A stretch of 62,870 nt of DNA from NCBI GenBank assembly GCA_947492745.1, contig CANLOE010000030.1, positions 1 to 62,870 on the forward strand, read 5' to 3'. This DNA is from an uncultured Cyclobacteriaceae bacterium. Lineage in GTDB: Bacteria > Bacteroidota > Bacteroidia > Cytophagales > Cyclobacteriaceae. Below, piece after piece: positions 20,101 to 27,861 of this stretch (within the stretch, counting starts at the first letter, position 1; every line of letters begins with the position of its first letter). The notes under the pieces were generated by a model, which did no database searches, had not been told where the DNA came from, and was given only the letters and a program-made list of their open reading frames with translations. The position numbers were made by a program, and so were the translations under genes.

Positions 20101-20403
20101 AGTTTGACGACCGGCAATGGAGTATGTTTCGATAGAAAGACTCAAATTGTGCAACTTGCACCACTGGAAGTGGGCAATGTATTTACCCCAAGTGTTATGG
20201 ATGGCCGCAATGACAGTTTTGAAGTCAGGGCACAGGTACAGGTAGGACTAAAGGTCTTCAATCGATGGGGAAAACTGGTTTATGAAAATAGTGATTACAA
20301 AAACGAATGGAGAGGAGAGAATGTGGCCGCAGGTGTTTATTTTTACGAATTGAGTCTTGACGGTGATTTGCTATGTAAGAGTTGGGTGCAGATCCTGAGG
20401 TGA
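17113..20403 (+). CDS. Giant secreted T9SS type B protein with SBBP repeats and PKD domains
   Basis: 1096 residues. Signal peptide (1-20, ending LMAQ), then an N-terminal domain opening with YTENKGQWP that is typical of Bacteroidota SBBP proteins, a beta-propeller-like repeat region (about 270-730, repeated YLGGSG / YYGGSGEDAAHSI / TFLGGT motifs), a Cys-containing linker, two PKD domains (FLWDFGDGSPE near 820; FRWDFGDGNTSE near 978) and a C-terminal CHU_C/gliding-motility domain (VFTPSVMDGRNDSFEV, LKVFNRWGKLVYEN, AAGVYFYEL) that directs type IX secretion. It is likely an exported adhesin or surface protein. Preceded by about 1.1 kb without a gene. Confidence 0.9.
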   Translation: MGRTSILWLALVHCVLPLMAQRHVKQDIKIKPGTLQYTENKGQWPETVAYMVGLPGGSAFLQKTKVTYRFHDTKAFTKTHDHGTQGVSSASTPIKQNAHFPTVPQRAYIDEHAFEMRFLNTDNDTRPIGANPQVTRFNYIIGTDPDQWITQARAYSSVLYKELYSGVDLLFYAQESSLKYDLHIARGADPSQIAFEYEGLEKVEIHNGNLYLKTSVNELMEKRPYAYQYHKGKKKEVQCDFVLEGDRVSFALGKYNRNVPLIIDPVLIFSTYSGSTADNWGLTAAPDKEGNLYSGGITNHYATGRFPASLGAFQTNTAGLWDLGILKYNPTGTTLEYATYLGGSGTEVPQSLIVSEGGELFILGVTGSADMPMLSTSLQTDFKGGSAVRPLVFDLVDFPDGSDLFLAKLSAEGDRLLAATYMGGTENDGLMDAVGRLVANYGDQFRGDVLLGKDDAVYVATKTFSRDFPLKNAYQNTFSGGEMDAILFKLDSGMSTLLWSTYYGGSGEDAAHSIKLDAEDNIYVCGGTDSKDLRGMDGLITDNQGGIDAWVASFTPKGNRLLHATYLGTPSDDQSYFLDLDNERNVYLYGQSVGEYPVIGMGFARGGGQFVHELTNEMDSSIFSSRFGSPGNTINISPTAFLVNECGNMYLAGWGGDTNNGYAGGDTFGMPVTDDAFQRSTSGSDFYLMVMNATGSDILYATFLGGTVSNTHVDGGTSRFDPKGIVYHAVCAGCQGNSDFPTTPGVVSRTNNSINCNNAAFKFDFSILKAALRSNTTDRSNPGIVKGCAPFTFLFENLSEGGIEFLWDFGDGSPEVSREDDSAVAHRYAVPGAYTVTLTALDRNTCLKKDVAAMEVEVVEANFDVSENDSICAGTTVQLSALGSAGSTYSWQDERNRFISSTSGISVSPDRTTDYYLTAFNASGCLFQDTVSIAVVPRAQAGFILSKEQECFGISRIEFANRSLAGTDFRWDFGDGNTSEERDPMHQYEKTGEYQVSLTTGNGVCFDRKTQIVQLAPLEVGNVFTPSVMDGRNDSFEVRAQVQVGLKVFNRWGKLVYENSDYKNEWRGENVAAGVYFYELSLDGDLLCKSWVQILR

Positions 20404-20536
20404 TAGCATACCAATGGCCACAAAAAGAGTGGAAATGAGCACCTTCTTGTAGTCGATGCCGCAAACTCATCAATTTTACGGCCCCTTTATATGTTCATCC
20501 TTCCATGTTTTGGATATACCTCGGTAAATACCTGAT

Positions 20537-21835
20537 ATGACCCATATTTTCAGATCGATCAATCCTTATACGACGAAACAACAAAACAGCTATCCGACAC
20601 ATACGGATGAGGAAATGAAAAAAATCATGCACCTATCCCTCAGTTCGTCATTAGTATGGGGTAAAACGGATATTGCTCTACGCTTAGGCCTGCTAAGGAA
20701 CTTGGCCGATCAGCTCAGAGGGGAAAGTGCTCGCTATGCACGTCTGATAACGGAAGAAATGGGTAAGAACATCCGCGAATCGACTGCGGAAGTAATGAAG
20801 TGTGCCTTATTCTGCGACCATTATGCCAATGCTATCCTATCGGGAAAAGAAGACCTTGATTTTGTGACAGGAACTGGTAATACAGGGCGACAAAACCTGT
20901 CATTACAAGGGACTTTGCTGGCAGTGATGACATGGGATTACCCGTTTTGGCAAGTCTTTCGTACGCTTGTCCCCACTATGGTCGAAGGCCATGTAGCCTT
21001 ACTTCAACATACCCCGAATGTGCCGACTTGCGCGATGGCTATAGAATTACTGTTTCTCAAAGCCGGATTTTCCGAAGGTGTGCTACAATCTATCAGGTTG
21101 CCGGAAGATGCCTTGCCGCAGCTGATCGACCATGAGCAGGTGAGGTCTGTAGCTATTATGGGAAGTTCCGTGAAGAAGGGAAAGTTAGTGTCCCATGCCA
21201 TGACCTTAGGAAAAAAGGTGCTAAATGAAAAGATGCAAGGACATGTATTTATCGTTTGTGATGATGCGGACCTCAACCGAACGGTATCCATGGCTGTCAA
21301 ATCCATGGTATGCAATGCCGGACAGAGTCGGATATCTGCAAAGCATTTTTTTGTTATGGGTGGAGTAATAGAAAGGTTTATCACCCGTATGCGATCAGCC
21401 GTTCAAGCTTTACGTTTGGGCAATCCTCAAGATGAAGTTTTGGATTGTGGAACACTGGCCATGAAAGGACAACAGGAGCAATTGCACCAACAGGTTCATA
21501 GCGCTATGGGGGAGGGAGCGAGGTGTATCACAGGAGGATATCCCCTGGCAGGTGTAGGGTATTATTATGCACCCACCCTACTGACCGAAATAAGTGAGGA
21601 TACACAGGCATACAAAGAAGAATTCATAGGACCAATAGCTGTGATACACAAGGTCTGTACCTTACAGGACATCATTCAGCACTCTAATACTTCCTTTGCC
21701 GATTTTTATACATCTATTTGGACTGAGGACGACCAAGTAGCAACAACGTTGACCGATGCCCTGAAAAGTGACTGCAAGTATATCAACTCTCTGCCGGATT
21801 ACCCCCACTATGTTGTCCTGGATTATGAATCATAA
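20537..21835 (+). CDS. Aldehyde-dehydrogenase-fold protein lacking catalytic residues
   Basis: 432 residues, shorter than active family members (about 455-490). It aligns by eye with the succinate-semialdehyde dehydrogenase group: ITEEMGKNIRES, TWDYPFWQVFRTLVPTMVEG, FIVCDDADL, NAGQSRISAKH, EEFIGPIAVIHK. The catalytic Cys in the GQxC motif is Arg265, the transition-state Asn is Asp134, and the cofactor-contacting Lys in LLKH is Gln157; only the general-base Glu (Glu231) remains. The usual C-terminal PFGG-K-SG segment is missing. The frame is intact with no premature stop, so it may be a retained pseudoenzyme or a gene early in decay. 134 bp after the giant T9SS gene. Confidence 0.85.
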   Translation: MTHIFRSINPYTTKQQNSYPTHTDEEMKKIMHLSLSSSLVWGKTDIALRLGLLRNLADQLRGESARYARLITEEMGKNIRESTAEVMKCALFCDHYANAILSGKEDLDFVTGTGNTGRQNLSLQGTLLAVMTWDYPFWQVFRTLVPTMVEGHVALLQHTPNVPTCAMAIELLFLKAGFSEGVLQSIRLPEDALPQLIDHEQVRSVAIMGSSVKKGKLVSHAMTLGKKVLNEKMQGHVFIVCDDADLNRTVSMAVKSMVCNAGQSRISAKHFFVMGGVIERFITRMRSAVQALRLGNPQDEVLDCGTLAMKGQQEQLHQQVHSAMGEGARCITGGYPLAGVGYYYAPTLLTEISEDTQAYKEEFIGPIAVIHKVCTLQDIIQHSNTSFADFYTSIWTEDDQVATTLTDALKSDCKYINSLPDYPHYVVLDYES

Positions 21836-21964
21836 CAGGAACAGATAAAAATGAAAGAATATTTTTTGTCGATTGCATAGCAGTTACCCTTTCATCAAGG
21901 GTTTGATAAGCTGTTGGTTGACAACTGATGGTCATCTTTAGCCTGAGTAAGGATAATATTTTAA

Positions 21965-21974
21965 CCCGGATCAT
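21965..21974 (+). repeat. Target-site duplication of IS4 remnant (left)
   Basis: CCCGGATCAT, repeated with one change as CCCGAATCAT at 22416-22425. It belongs to the left end of a B-family element split by the insertion. Confidence 0.75.
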
Positions 21975-22415
21975 CAATGTCGTTTAGTTAAGGTTTGTAA
22001 GCCATAAAACCGGCAGGCCTTCCTCCATACCTTCTAATACAAACTTAGCTTTCAAATATCGCCTATCTTCCTGTTCATTTTGCTTCACTCTGCGTTGACA
22101 ATCCTCGGGATAGCGCTGCTATCCCTGCGGTTCTCGCCTTGATTGAAACAAAATGACCGCCCCCCCAACAGGTTCTTTGCCGTAAGGCAAGTGGACCAGA
22201 GAGGAAAACCCCAGGCCCCTGTTGCGTGTGAAATCCGTTCCGGAAACCCCGAGCCGTTCCTTGACGGAACCATCTTCGATCTCTGTTTTTATGAGGCTTG
22301 AAAGATCCTCCGAAAAGGTAAAGGATCTCTGTACTTTTAATGCGCTACTGAAAAATTATCGCCCCCTTTTCCTACAACCCTAGGTTAACACTTTTTCCTT
22401 AACTAAACGACATTG
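21975..22415 (-). mobile_element. Internally deleted IS4-family remnant
   Basis: 441 bp bounded by perfect 19-bp inverted repeats (CAATGTCGTTTAGTTAAGG at 21975-21993, its complement at 22397-22415) and 10-bp target duplications. The minus strand from about 22345 to 22165 encodes an open frame (VQRSFTFSEDLSSLIKTEIE, then VSGTDFTRNRGLGFSSLVHL) like the N-terminus of IS4-family transposases. The rest of the transposase is gone and an A-family fragment (22035-22158) abuts the break. Cannot transpose on its own. Confidence 0.8.
22035..22158 (+). repeat. A-family element, truncated
   Basis: Left end (TAATACAAACTTAGCTTTC) and central hairpin are intact; the right 40 bp are missing where the transposase fragment begins. 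It inserted in the IS4 element before the deletion. Confidence 0.85.
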
Positions 22416-22546
22416 CCCGAATCATGCATTAGAGCTTAGTTATGAGGATTTAAAAAGCAATACATCAGGGCTTTTTATTGAATTCAATTTACGGATTTTC
22501 AGCTATTTATGTCCGCAATAGAAGGGCTGACGCATGATTCGGGTTT
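22416..22546 (+). repeat. B-family element interrupted by the IS4 remnant
   Basis: Continues the B element whose first bases are at 21963-21974 (CCCGAATCATGCATTAG to CGCATGATTCGGG). It also lacks the central hairpin segment. Confidence 0.7.
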
Positions 22547-22642
22547 AAGTTTCCTTATTGTCAGCAATGACAGTTCCGCGCAGTGCGGATAATTTAATTT
22601 TTTTATTTGGATTTAATAAGAATAAGCTATTTTCGCTTCATT

Positions 22643-22790
22643 ATTGGATGCGTATTCTACGCTAGAACTTTATCGTGAAGATTTAAAGTGCAATGAATCA
22701 GTTGATTATATTAGATTAAACGTGGTTTTGTGGTGGTTAATTCAACAAATGTGCCCATTTTTCTGATTTGAAGCTGACTCCATATGAAGT
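22643..22790 (+). repeat. Decayed B-family element
   Basis: ATTGGATGCGTATTCTACG, TTATCGTGAAGATTTAAAG, GGTTAATTCAACAAA and TTTCTGATTTGAAGC follow in B order. Ends are eroded. The remaining spacer to 23184 shows no gene. Confidence 0.4.
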
Positions 22791-23184
22791 GAACAGGCCG
22801 ATAATGATTTTAAGAATGAAAGTGAACAAAGTAACCTAACCAATAGAAATGAACATATTATGCACTCAATCTTAATCATCGTATTGATATCATTTCTAAG
22901 ATTGGCAAATACCTCGGTAGATAGGATCAAGGAAATCTATTTTTTAGCGAGAATAAATGCTTTAGCAAAACAACCATACTGTATGCTGACCTTTACAGTA
23001 CTGAAAAGCACTACAGTTTGCGTATAACCAAACGCAACTGATCAGGTACAAATAGGGCGCAGCAAATATTTTGCAGAAATGTCCTTACGACCTCTATGAC
23101 CATCATACGAAATGCTCGTTTTATCAGCACTTTCTGCTTACATTTTTCCACTTTAGATTAGCTGGTGTACAATTACCGATACAA

Positions 23185-24333
23185 ATGGATACTGAAAAGA
23201 AAAAATCACGAATTTCCTCCATCGACAGTTTGCGAGGCTTGGTCATGCTACTGATGCTGGTCGACCATGTACGCGAACGCTTTTTTTATCATGTGCCTAT
23301 TTCCGATCCACTGAATATCGATGAAGTAAGTGTAGGATTGTTTTTCACCCGGTTTTCAGCACACTTCTGCGCTCCTGTATTCGTTTTTCTGACAGGACTT
23401 TCCGCATGGTTGTATGCACACCCTGAAGGCCGACCCTTGCGTTCGCCCAGCGCATTTTTATTCAAAAGAGGGATATTCTTGGTCTTTTTGGAACTTACCC
23501 TGATCAATTTTTCTTGGTTCGGTAATTATCGGACGGTATACCTGCAAGTGATATGGGCCATAGGTCTGAGCATGATCAGTTTATCCCTACTGAGTAAGCT
23601 GCCCAGAATCTGGGTAGGTATTCTGGGAGGGATAATCGTTGTGGGACATAACCTACTGACACCGATTTCTTTTGAACCCGGAGATACAGGTTATGTGATA
23701 TGGGCCATACTGCACGATAGAGGTTATCTCCTGTTGCTCGATACCATTAGAATAAAGGCATCCTACCCCGTGCTGCCTTGGATAGGGGTGATATCATTGG
23801 GTTACTTTGCAGGTATGCTGTACACGCCAAGTGGCTCGGTCCTACAGCGACAGAGGAACTTACTTATTATAGGAGGACTTTGCTTCTTATTACTCATTAT
23901 TATCAGAGGACTCAATGTGTATGGGGAGACACTGCCATGGAGAGTTCAGGATACTTTCGTGATGTCGATCATGTCATTTTTGAACTATACCAAATATCCC
24001 CCATCGCTGGATTTCCTCCTGATAACACTGGGGTTGGGTTTTGTTCTATTGTCTTTCTTTGAGCGGGTCAAATGCATTTGGCTAGATGCACTCAAAGTTC
24101 TGGGAGGCGCTCCCATGTTTTTCTATGTCCTGCACTTATATGTATTACTGATAGCTTATAAGGTAATTCTATTCTTCTTTGGTCCGAATACCGATAGTGG
24201 ATATTTTAGTGTCCACCACCTGTACCAAGTATGGCTGATTGCGTCATTGTTGTCCATGCTATTGTATTTTCCCACAGAGGCTTTTGCAGACTTCAAGAAA
24301 AGAAGTTCTTTGCCATGGGTCAAGTATTTTTGA
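23185..24333 (+). CDS. DUF1624 membrane acyltransferase (HGSNAT-like)
   Basis: 382 residues from MDTEKKKSRISSIDSLRG; the frame is open upstream to 23071, but that part looks untranslated. The opening SIDSLRGLVMLLMLVDHVRE with its conserved Arg-Gly and His is the signature of the DUF1624/heparan-alpha-glucosaminide N-acetyltransferase group, and about ten hydrophobic helices follow. Such proteins transfer acyl groups across the membrane to sugars or lipids; the acceptor here is unknown. Its TGA stop coincides with the first bases of a C-family element (24332), so the C-terminus may have been set by that insertion. Confidence 0.8.
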   Translation: MDTEKKKSRISSIDSLRGLVMLLMLVDHVRERFFYHVPISDPLNIDEVSVGLFFTRFSAHFCAPVFVFLTGLSAWLYAHPEGRPLRSPSAFLFKRGIFLVFLELTLINFSWFGNYRTVYLQVIWAIGLSMISLSLLSKLPRIWVGILGGIIVVGHNLLTPISFEPGDTGYVIWAILHDRGYLLLLDTIRIKASYPVLPWIGVISLGYFAGMLYTPSGSVLQRQRNLLIIGGLCFLLLIIIRGLNVYGETLPWRVQDTFVMSIMSFLNYTKYPPSLDFLLITLGLGFVLLSFFERVKCIWLDALKVLGGAPMFFYVLHLYVLLIAYKVILFFFGPNTDSGYFSVHHLYQVWLIASLLSMLLYFPTEAFADFKKRSSLPWVKYF

Positions 24334-24423
24334 CCCCAATCGATCAATAGGGTTTCGTGATGAGGGTATAAAGTACCATAAAATCAACGGTTTAGGTGAG
24401 GAGGCTTACATTGAAGATTCATG
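24332..24423 (+). repeat. C-family element, left part
   Basis: GACCCCAATCGATCAATAGGG, TTTCGTGATGAGGGTATAAAG and GGTTTAGGTGAGGAGGCTT match the first half of the C copy at 54171. The second half is not recognisable. It starts inside the stop codon of the preceding gene. Confidence 0.7.
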
Positions 24424-24522
24424 AACACCATCAAAAGACAAACACAACAGTAAACTAAATCGAAGGTTTGATGAATGCCTTTGAAATCAATGGATACAAT
24501 GAATCAATTGATGATCAGGGTG

Positions 24523-24687
24523 TAATACAAATTTGGGTTTTAAATGTCGTATAAGATTGCGCGGGTCATTTTTTTTCAATCAAGGCAATAACCGCAGGAA
24601 TAGCAGCGCTATCCCGAGGATTGTCAACGCAGAGTGAAGCAAAATGAACAGGAAAATATGCGATATTTAAAAGCTAAGTTTGTATAA
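24523..24687 (-). repeat. A-family element, inverted
   Basis: Inverted ends TACAAATTTGGGTTTTAAATG / AAAGCTAAGTTTGTA flanked by TAA and TAA; central hairpin retained. It abuts a truncated reading frame on its right. Confidence 0.85.
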
Positions 24688-24957
24688 ATGCTTTGGTTAT
24701 CTGACTATAGCTATAGGCTGAGAACATTTGTTTCCCCACAGACGGTTCCTGAATGTGTTCTTTTGGAGAATGAGTTGGTACTTTTGAAGGTGAATACATC
24801 TATCTATCGGGAAAATGCCGACCTGCTTAAGATTTTTTCCAGCTATGATTTTAAAAAGGCCGTTTACCCACCGGAAGAATACAAAGTACTGAAAGAGAGT
24901 ATCGATAAGATAATAGCGACACTGGATAGAGAATTGGTGATGGTTCCGAAGTCATAA
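24688..24957 (+). pseudogene. C-terminal fragment, probably of a DUF3857 transglutaminase-like protein
   Basis: 89 codons open directly at the right edge of the A element. The sequence (CVLLENELVLLKVN, then KKAVYPPEEYKVLKESIDKI and ELVMVPKS) resembles the extreme C-terminus of DUF3857/DUF3858 proteins, where a PxxYxxL motif and a helix close the chain. There is no signal peptide or start context, so this is most likely the tail of a gene whose 5' part was lost. Assignment rests on motif memory only. Confidence 0.5.
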
Positions 24958-25083
24958 AGGGAGCAAAAATGTGAGTAGGATTTCTTCTTTTTTGTAGTAG
25001 GTTTGTGGGGTGAGGTGCAAATATCGATTGATTTGGCTACTTCATAGTAAAATATAACCATCCACAGAAAACTGCAAACAATT

Positions 25084-25515
25084 TTGAAAAACTTAATCAC
25101 CGAGACAAAACTACAACTTTTGATATTAGTTGTAATCAGTGTATTCTTAGGTTGCAATCGTGAAAGTGAAGATGTCGATGTTCAACATTTTATAGGTAAG
25201 AAGTACAGCCACTTGCTCTTTGCTACTGAAAAAGAATGCATCAAGGCACAGACCGATCCTGAGTTTTTTATCAATTGCGCCCAGCAATTGGAATTTATGG
25301 ACGAGAAATATGCCACTATCATGCTTACGGATATTATGAACCGTGCCGGTTACTCTGTAAGCGGAAAAACCATCACGCTAAGGGCGGATTACGGTCCCGA
25401 ACTCTATGAGGATATTGTATTTGAGATTATCGATGAGAAGACCTTAAAAAGGATGGACAATGGGTCTATCTGGAGATTGCAAATAGGTGATTCTATCTGG
25501 GGTGCAAGTAATTGA
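25084..25515 (+). CDS. Small lipoprotein of unknown function
   Basis: 143 residues using a TTG start. Hydrophobic signal with a lipobox (SVFLGC, Cys at about 24) predicts a lipoprotein. The mature part has two further Cys (EKECIKAQ, INCAQQ) and resembles no family I know. The gene is only 126 bp after the truncated frame. Confidence 0.6.
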   Translation: MKNLITETKLQLLILVVISVFLGCNRESEDVDVQHFIGKKYSHLLFATEKECIKAQTDPEFFINCAQQLEFMDEKYATIMLTDIMNRAGYSVSGKTITLRADYGPELYEDIVFEIIDEKTLKRMDNGSIWRLQIGDSIWGASN

Positions 25516-25628
25516 GCACCCTTTAGTACATAGGAGCTAAGCCTTACCGCTATAAATCCCTATACAAATTGGTCCGAGGAAAAAGGTATTCTTGGTAAAA
25601 GCTTATCCGGTTCGGATTTCTGCCAATA

Positions 25629-25790
25629 GACCCGAATTATGCATTGGAACTTCATCATAAGAACTTGTTGTGCAATAAATCTTTGTTTTTCTTGGGTTCA
25701 GTGTAGTACTACTACGGTTAATTCAAAAAAACACGTAAATTTCACTGATTTAAAGCTGTAATGGAAGGGACAATGCATGATCCGGGTTTA
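25629..25790 (+). repeat. B-family element, diverged
   Basis: Ends GACCCGAATTATGCATTGG / CAATGCATGATCCGGGTTT. The right end directly joins a C element, so two families abut. Confidence 0.65.
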
Positions 25791-26122
25791 AACCCAAAAT
25801 GATCAATAGCATTCCTATTCCGAACATAAATTGCTTCAAAATCAGCAGTTTTATGCTATGCAGGTTTTATACAAACTTAGCTTTCAAATACCGCCTATCT
25901 TCCTGTTCATTATGCTTCACTCAGCGTTGACAATCCTCGGGATAGCGCTGCTATTCCTGCGGTTATTGCCTTGATTGAAACAAAATGACCCGCGGAATCT
26001 TATACGACATTTAAAACCTAAATTTGTATTACACTTTAATGATGCAAAAGCCTCCTCACCTAAACCACTGATTTTATTGTAATTATGCTCTCATGATGAA
26101 ATCCTATTGATTAATTTGGGGT
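25790..26122 (-). repeat. C-family element interrupted by an A element
   Basis: Left part 25790-25867 and right part 26032-26122 together match the reverse complement of the intact C copy at 54171-54341 almost base for base. The A element occupies the position where the intact copy reads GCAGGTTCGTTACCCTAATG. Confidence 0.85.
25868..26031 (+). repeat. A-family element inserted in a C element
   Basis: TTA-TACAAACTTAGC at the left and AAATTTGTA-TTA at the right: the TTA of the empty site is present on both sides, a 3-bp target duplication. Confidence 0.9.
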
Positions 26123-26187
26123 AAAATCAAATGATAAAACAAAGTAAATACTGAGATAGGTGGTATCGGAAAAGTATGTTGGCATCA

Positions 26188-27702
26188 TTAAATGTCAGCC
26201 TCTTCCATAGTGGTCACCTTTTCAATAAAACCATCTGCCAGAGCCATTAATTTTTCTTTCTTTTCCAAGGGCATTCTGTCCAAAGTCCGTGTCATCATGG
26301 ACATTCTTGGGTTTTTGATGAACACCTCCCTATTAACATTGATAAAACGCCAATACAGCCCATTGAGTATTTCCGGCCATTCTCCGGACTTTTTATAATT
26401 ACTCATTTTGATGATATAGTTGGAGCCTCCAATATAAGGTTTGGTGGCAAATAGGCCCCCATCGGAAAACTGACTCATCCCATAGACATTGGGTGTCATG
26501 ACCCAGTCCGCTGAGTCCACGTACATCTCCATAAACCAGCGATAGACTTCGTCAGGGTGCAGTTCGCACAATAGCATGATATTACCCAGAATCATTAGTC
26601 TTTCGATATGATGCGTATAACCCTGCCGGTGGGCCTTATTTATGCTATCGTCCAAAGGAGGGATACCCGTGGAGGCAGTATACCAACAAGGCTTCATGTG
26701 TCTCTTGTGGCCAAAAAAGTTTTTTTGTAGACGGCTATCATACTGATGGTAAATACCCCTCATAAATTCCCTCCAGCCAATGATTTGCCGGACAAAGCCC
26801 TCTAGGCTAGGATAGTGTATCTCATGCGTTTTCGAGTAGCCTAAGGCTTTATCGATGACCTCTGATGGCGTCAACAGTCCCATATTCAGATAGGGGGAGA
26901 GTACAGAGTGAAACAGAAAGACCCCTTCTTTGTCTATGGCATCCTCATAGGGACCGAAATGCTGAAACCGTTCTTTCAGAAAGTTGTCCAAGCAGCTCAA
27001 AGCCTCCCGTCGTGTCGTGGCCCAGTTGAAATTCGCCGTGTCACCGTGGTGTTGGGGAAACAGCTCATCGACCAGCTGTATCACTTCAAGGTCATGCTTG
27101 GTTTTCTGTACCGTAGGTCGCGCAGGTATATGGATGTTTTTGGGTAGTTTTTTTCGATTCTCGGAATCAAAAGACCATTGGCCATGCCATGGGCTATTAT
27201 CGTCATTCACAAGTAGGTTCATGGACTTACGCTGCCGTTGATAAAAGGTATGCATGAAAGGCTTCTTTACCGAAGCATCGTACGTGGCAAACTCTTCTTT
27301 AGTGGAAATAAAACCGGGTGAATCCACAATTCTCAACAGAAGGCCTTGTTCCTCGCAGAATCGTTCTATCCTTTTCTGTAAAAAATGATCTTCAATGTCA
27401 TAGGTGACCAATTCCTTTATCCCGAATGTATCGATGGTGTCTTTGATTTTATCCTCATAGGACTGTGTTTTGTTGTTTTCATTCAGTTGATGGTACTGTA
27501 TGTCCCATTGCTCTTGGATGGTTTCCGCGTGAGACCGCATCGCCGAGAGAAATAGAACCAGTTTGTGTTTATGGTACTTGAAATGTGTACAAAGGTCAAA
27601 ATCTTCTGCCATAAAGAACAATGTTTCTTTATCGGGAGATAGGCAATCATGATCTGGAAACAGACAATTGCCCAAAATGAGGGCGAGACGATTGTATTTC
27701 AT
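26188..27702 (-). CDS. Photolyase/cryptochrome-related protein (FeS-BCP branch, no visible cluster ligands)
   Basis: 504 residues from MKYNRLALILG. The N-terminal Rossmann-like half and C-terminal helical FAD domain follow the deoxyribodipyrimidine-photolyase-related family (PhrB of Agrobacterium, CryB of Rhodobacter): GYTHHIERLMILGNIMLLCE (361-380), DSADWVMTPNVYGMSQFSDG (396-415), LFATKPYIGGSNYIIKMSNY (417-436). PhrB holds a [4Fe-4S] cluster with four Cys: one in the TGMxCL segment, which here reads TGIPPL (345-350), and three after MSNY, where this protein reads KKSGEWPEILNGLYW (437-451). All four appear absent. I recall similar Bacteroidota relatives, so this may be a subfamily trait. Likely binds FAD; (6-4) repair or a sensory role. 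Confidence 0.8.
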   Translation of the reverse strand: MKYNRLALILGNCLFPDHDCLSPDKETLFFMAEDFDLCTHFKYHKHKLVLFLSAMRSHAETIQEQWDIQYHQLNENNKTQSYEDKIKDTIDTFGIKELVTYDIEDHFLQKRIERFCEEQGLLLRIVDSPGFISTKEEFATYDASVKKPFMHTFYQRQRKSMNLLVNDDNSPWHGQWSFDSENRKKLPKNIHIPARPTVQKTKHDLEVIQLVDELFPQHHGDTANFNWATTRREALSCLDNFLKERFQHFGPYEDAIDKEGVFLFHSVLSPYLNMGLLTPSEVIDKALGYSKTHEIHYPSLEGFVRQIIGWREFMRGIYHQYDSRLQKNFFGHKRHMKPCWYTASTGIPPLDDSINKAHRQGYTHHIERLMILGNIMLLCELHPDEVYRWFMEMYVDSADWVMTPNVYGMSQFSDGGLFATKPYIGGSNYIIKMSNYKKSGEWPEILNGLYWRFINVNREVFIKNPRMSMMTRTLDRMPLEKKEKLMALADGFIEKVTTMEEADI

Positions 27703-27797
27703 ACTAGAATGGCATCTTGAGAATAAAAACAATCAATTAACACTTGAACGAATCATAAAGTTACGAAGAGTTTTATAGCTACAGAACTATCCAAATA

Positions 27798-27838
27798 CAG
27801 AAGGGGCTGATTTACCATAAGTAAATCAGCCCCTTCTG
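27798..27838 (-). terminator. Long perfect hairpin downstream of pdhB
   Basis: Perfect 18-bp arms (CAGAAGGGGCTGATTTAC / GTAAATCAGCCCCTTCTG) with a 5-nt loop, 24 bp beyond the pdhB stop and 66 bp before the photolyase-like start at 27732/27702. It lacks a good T tract on either strand, so it could also be an attenuator or mRNA-stabilising hairpin. Confidence 0.6.
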
Positions 27839-27861
27839 AAAGCTTATAGTAAAGAAACTAT

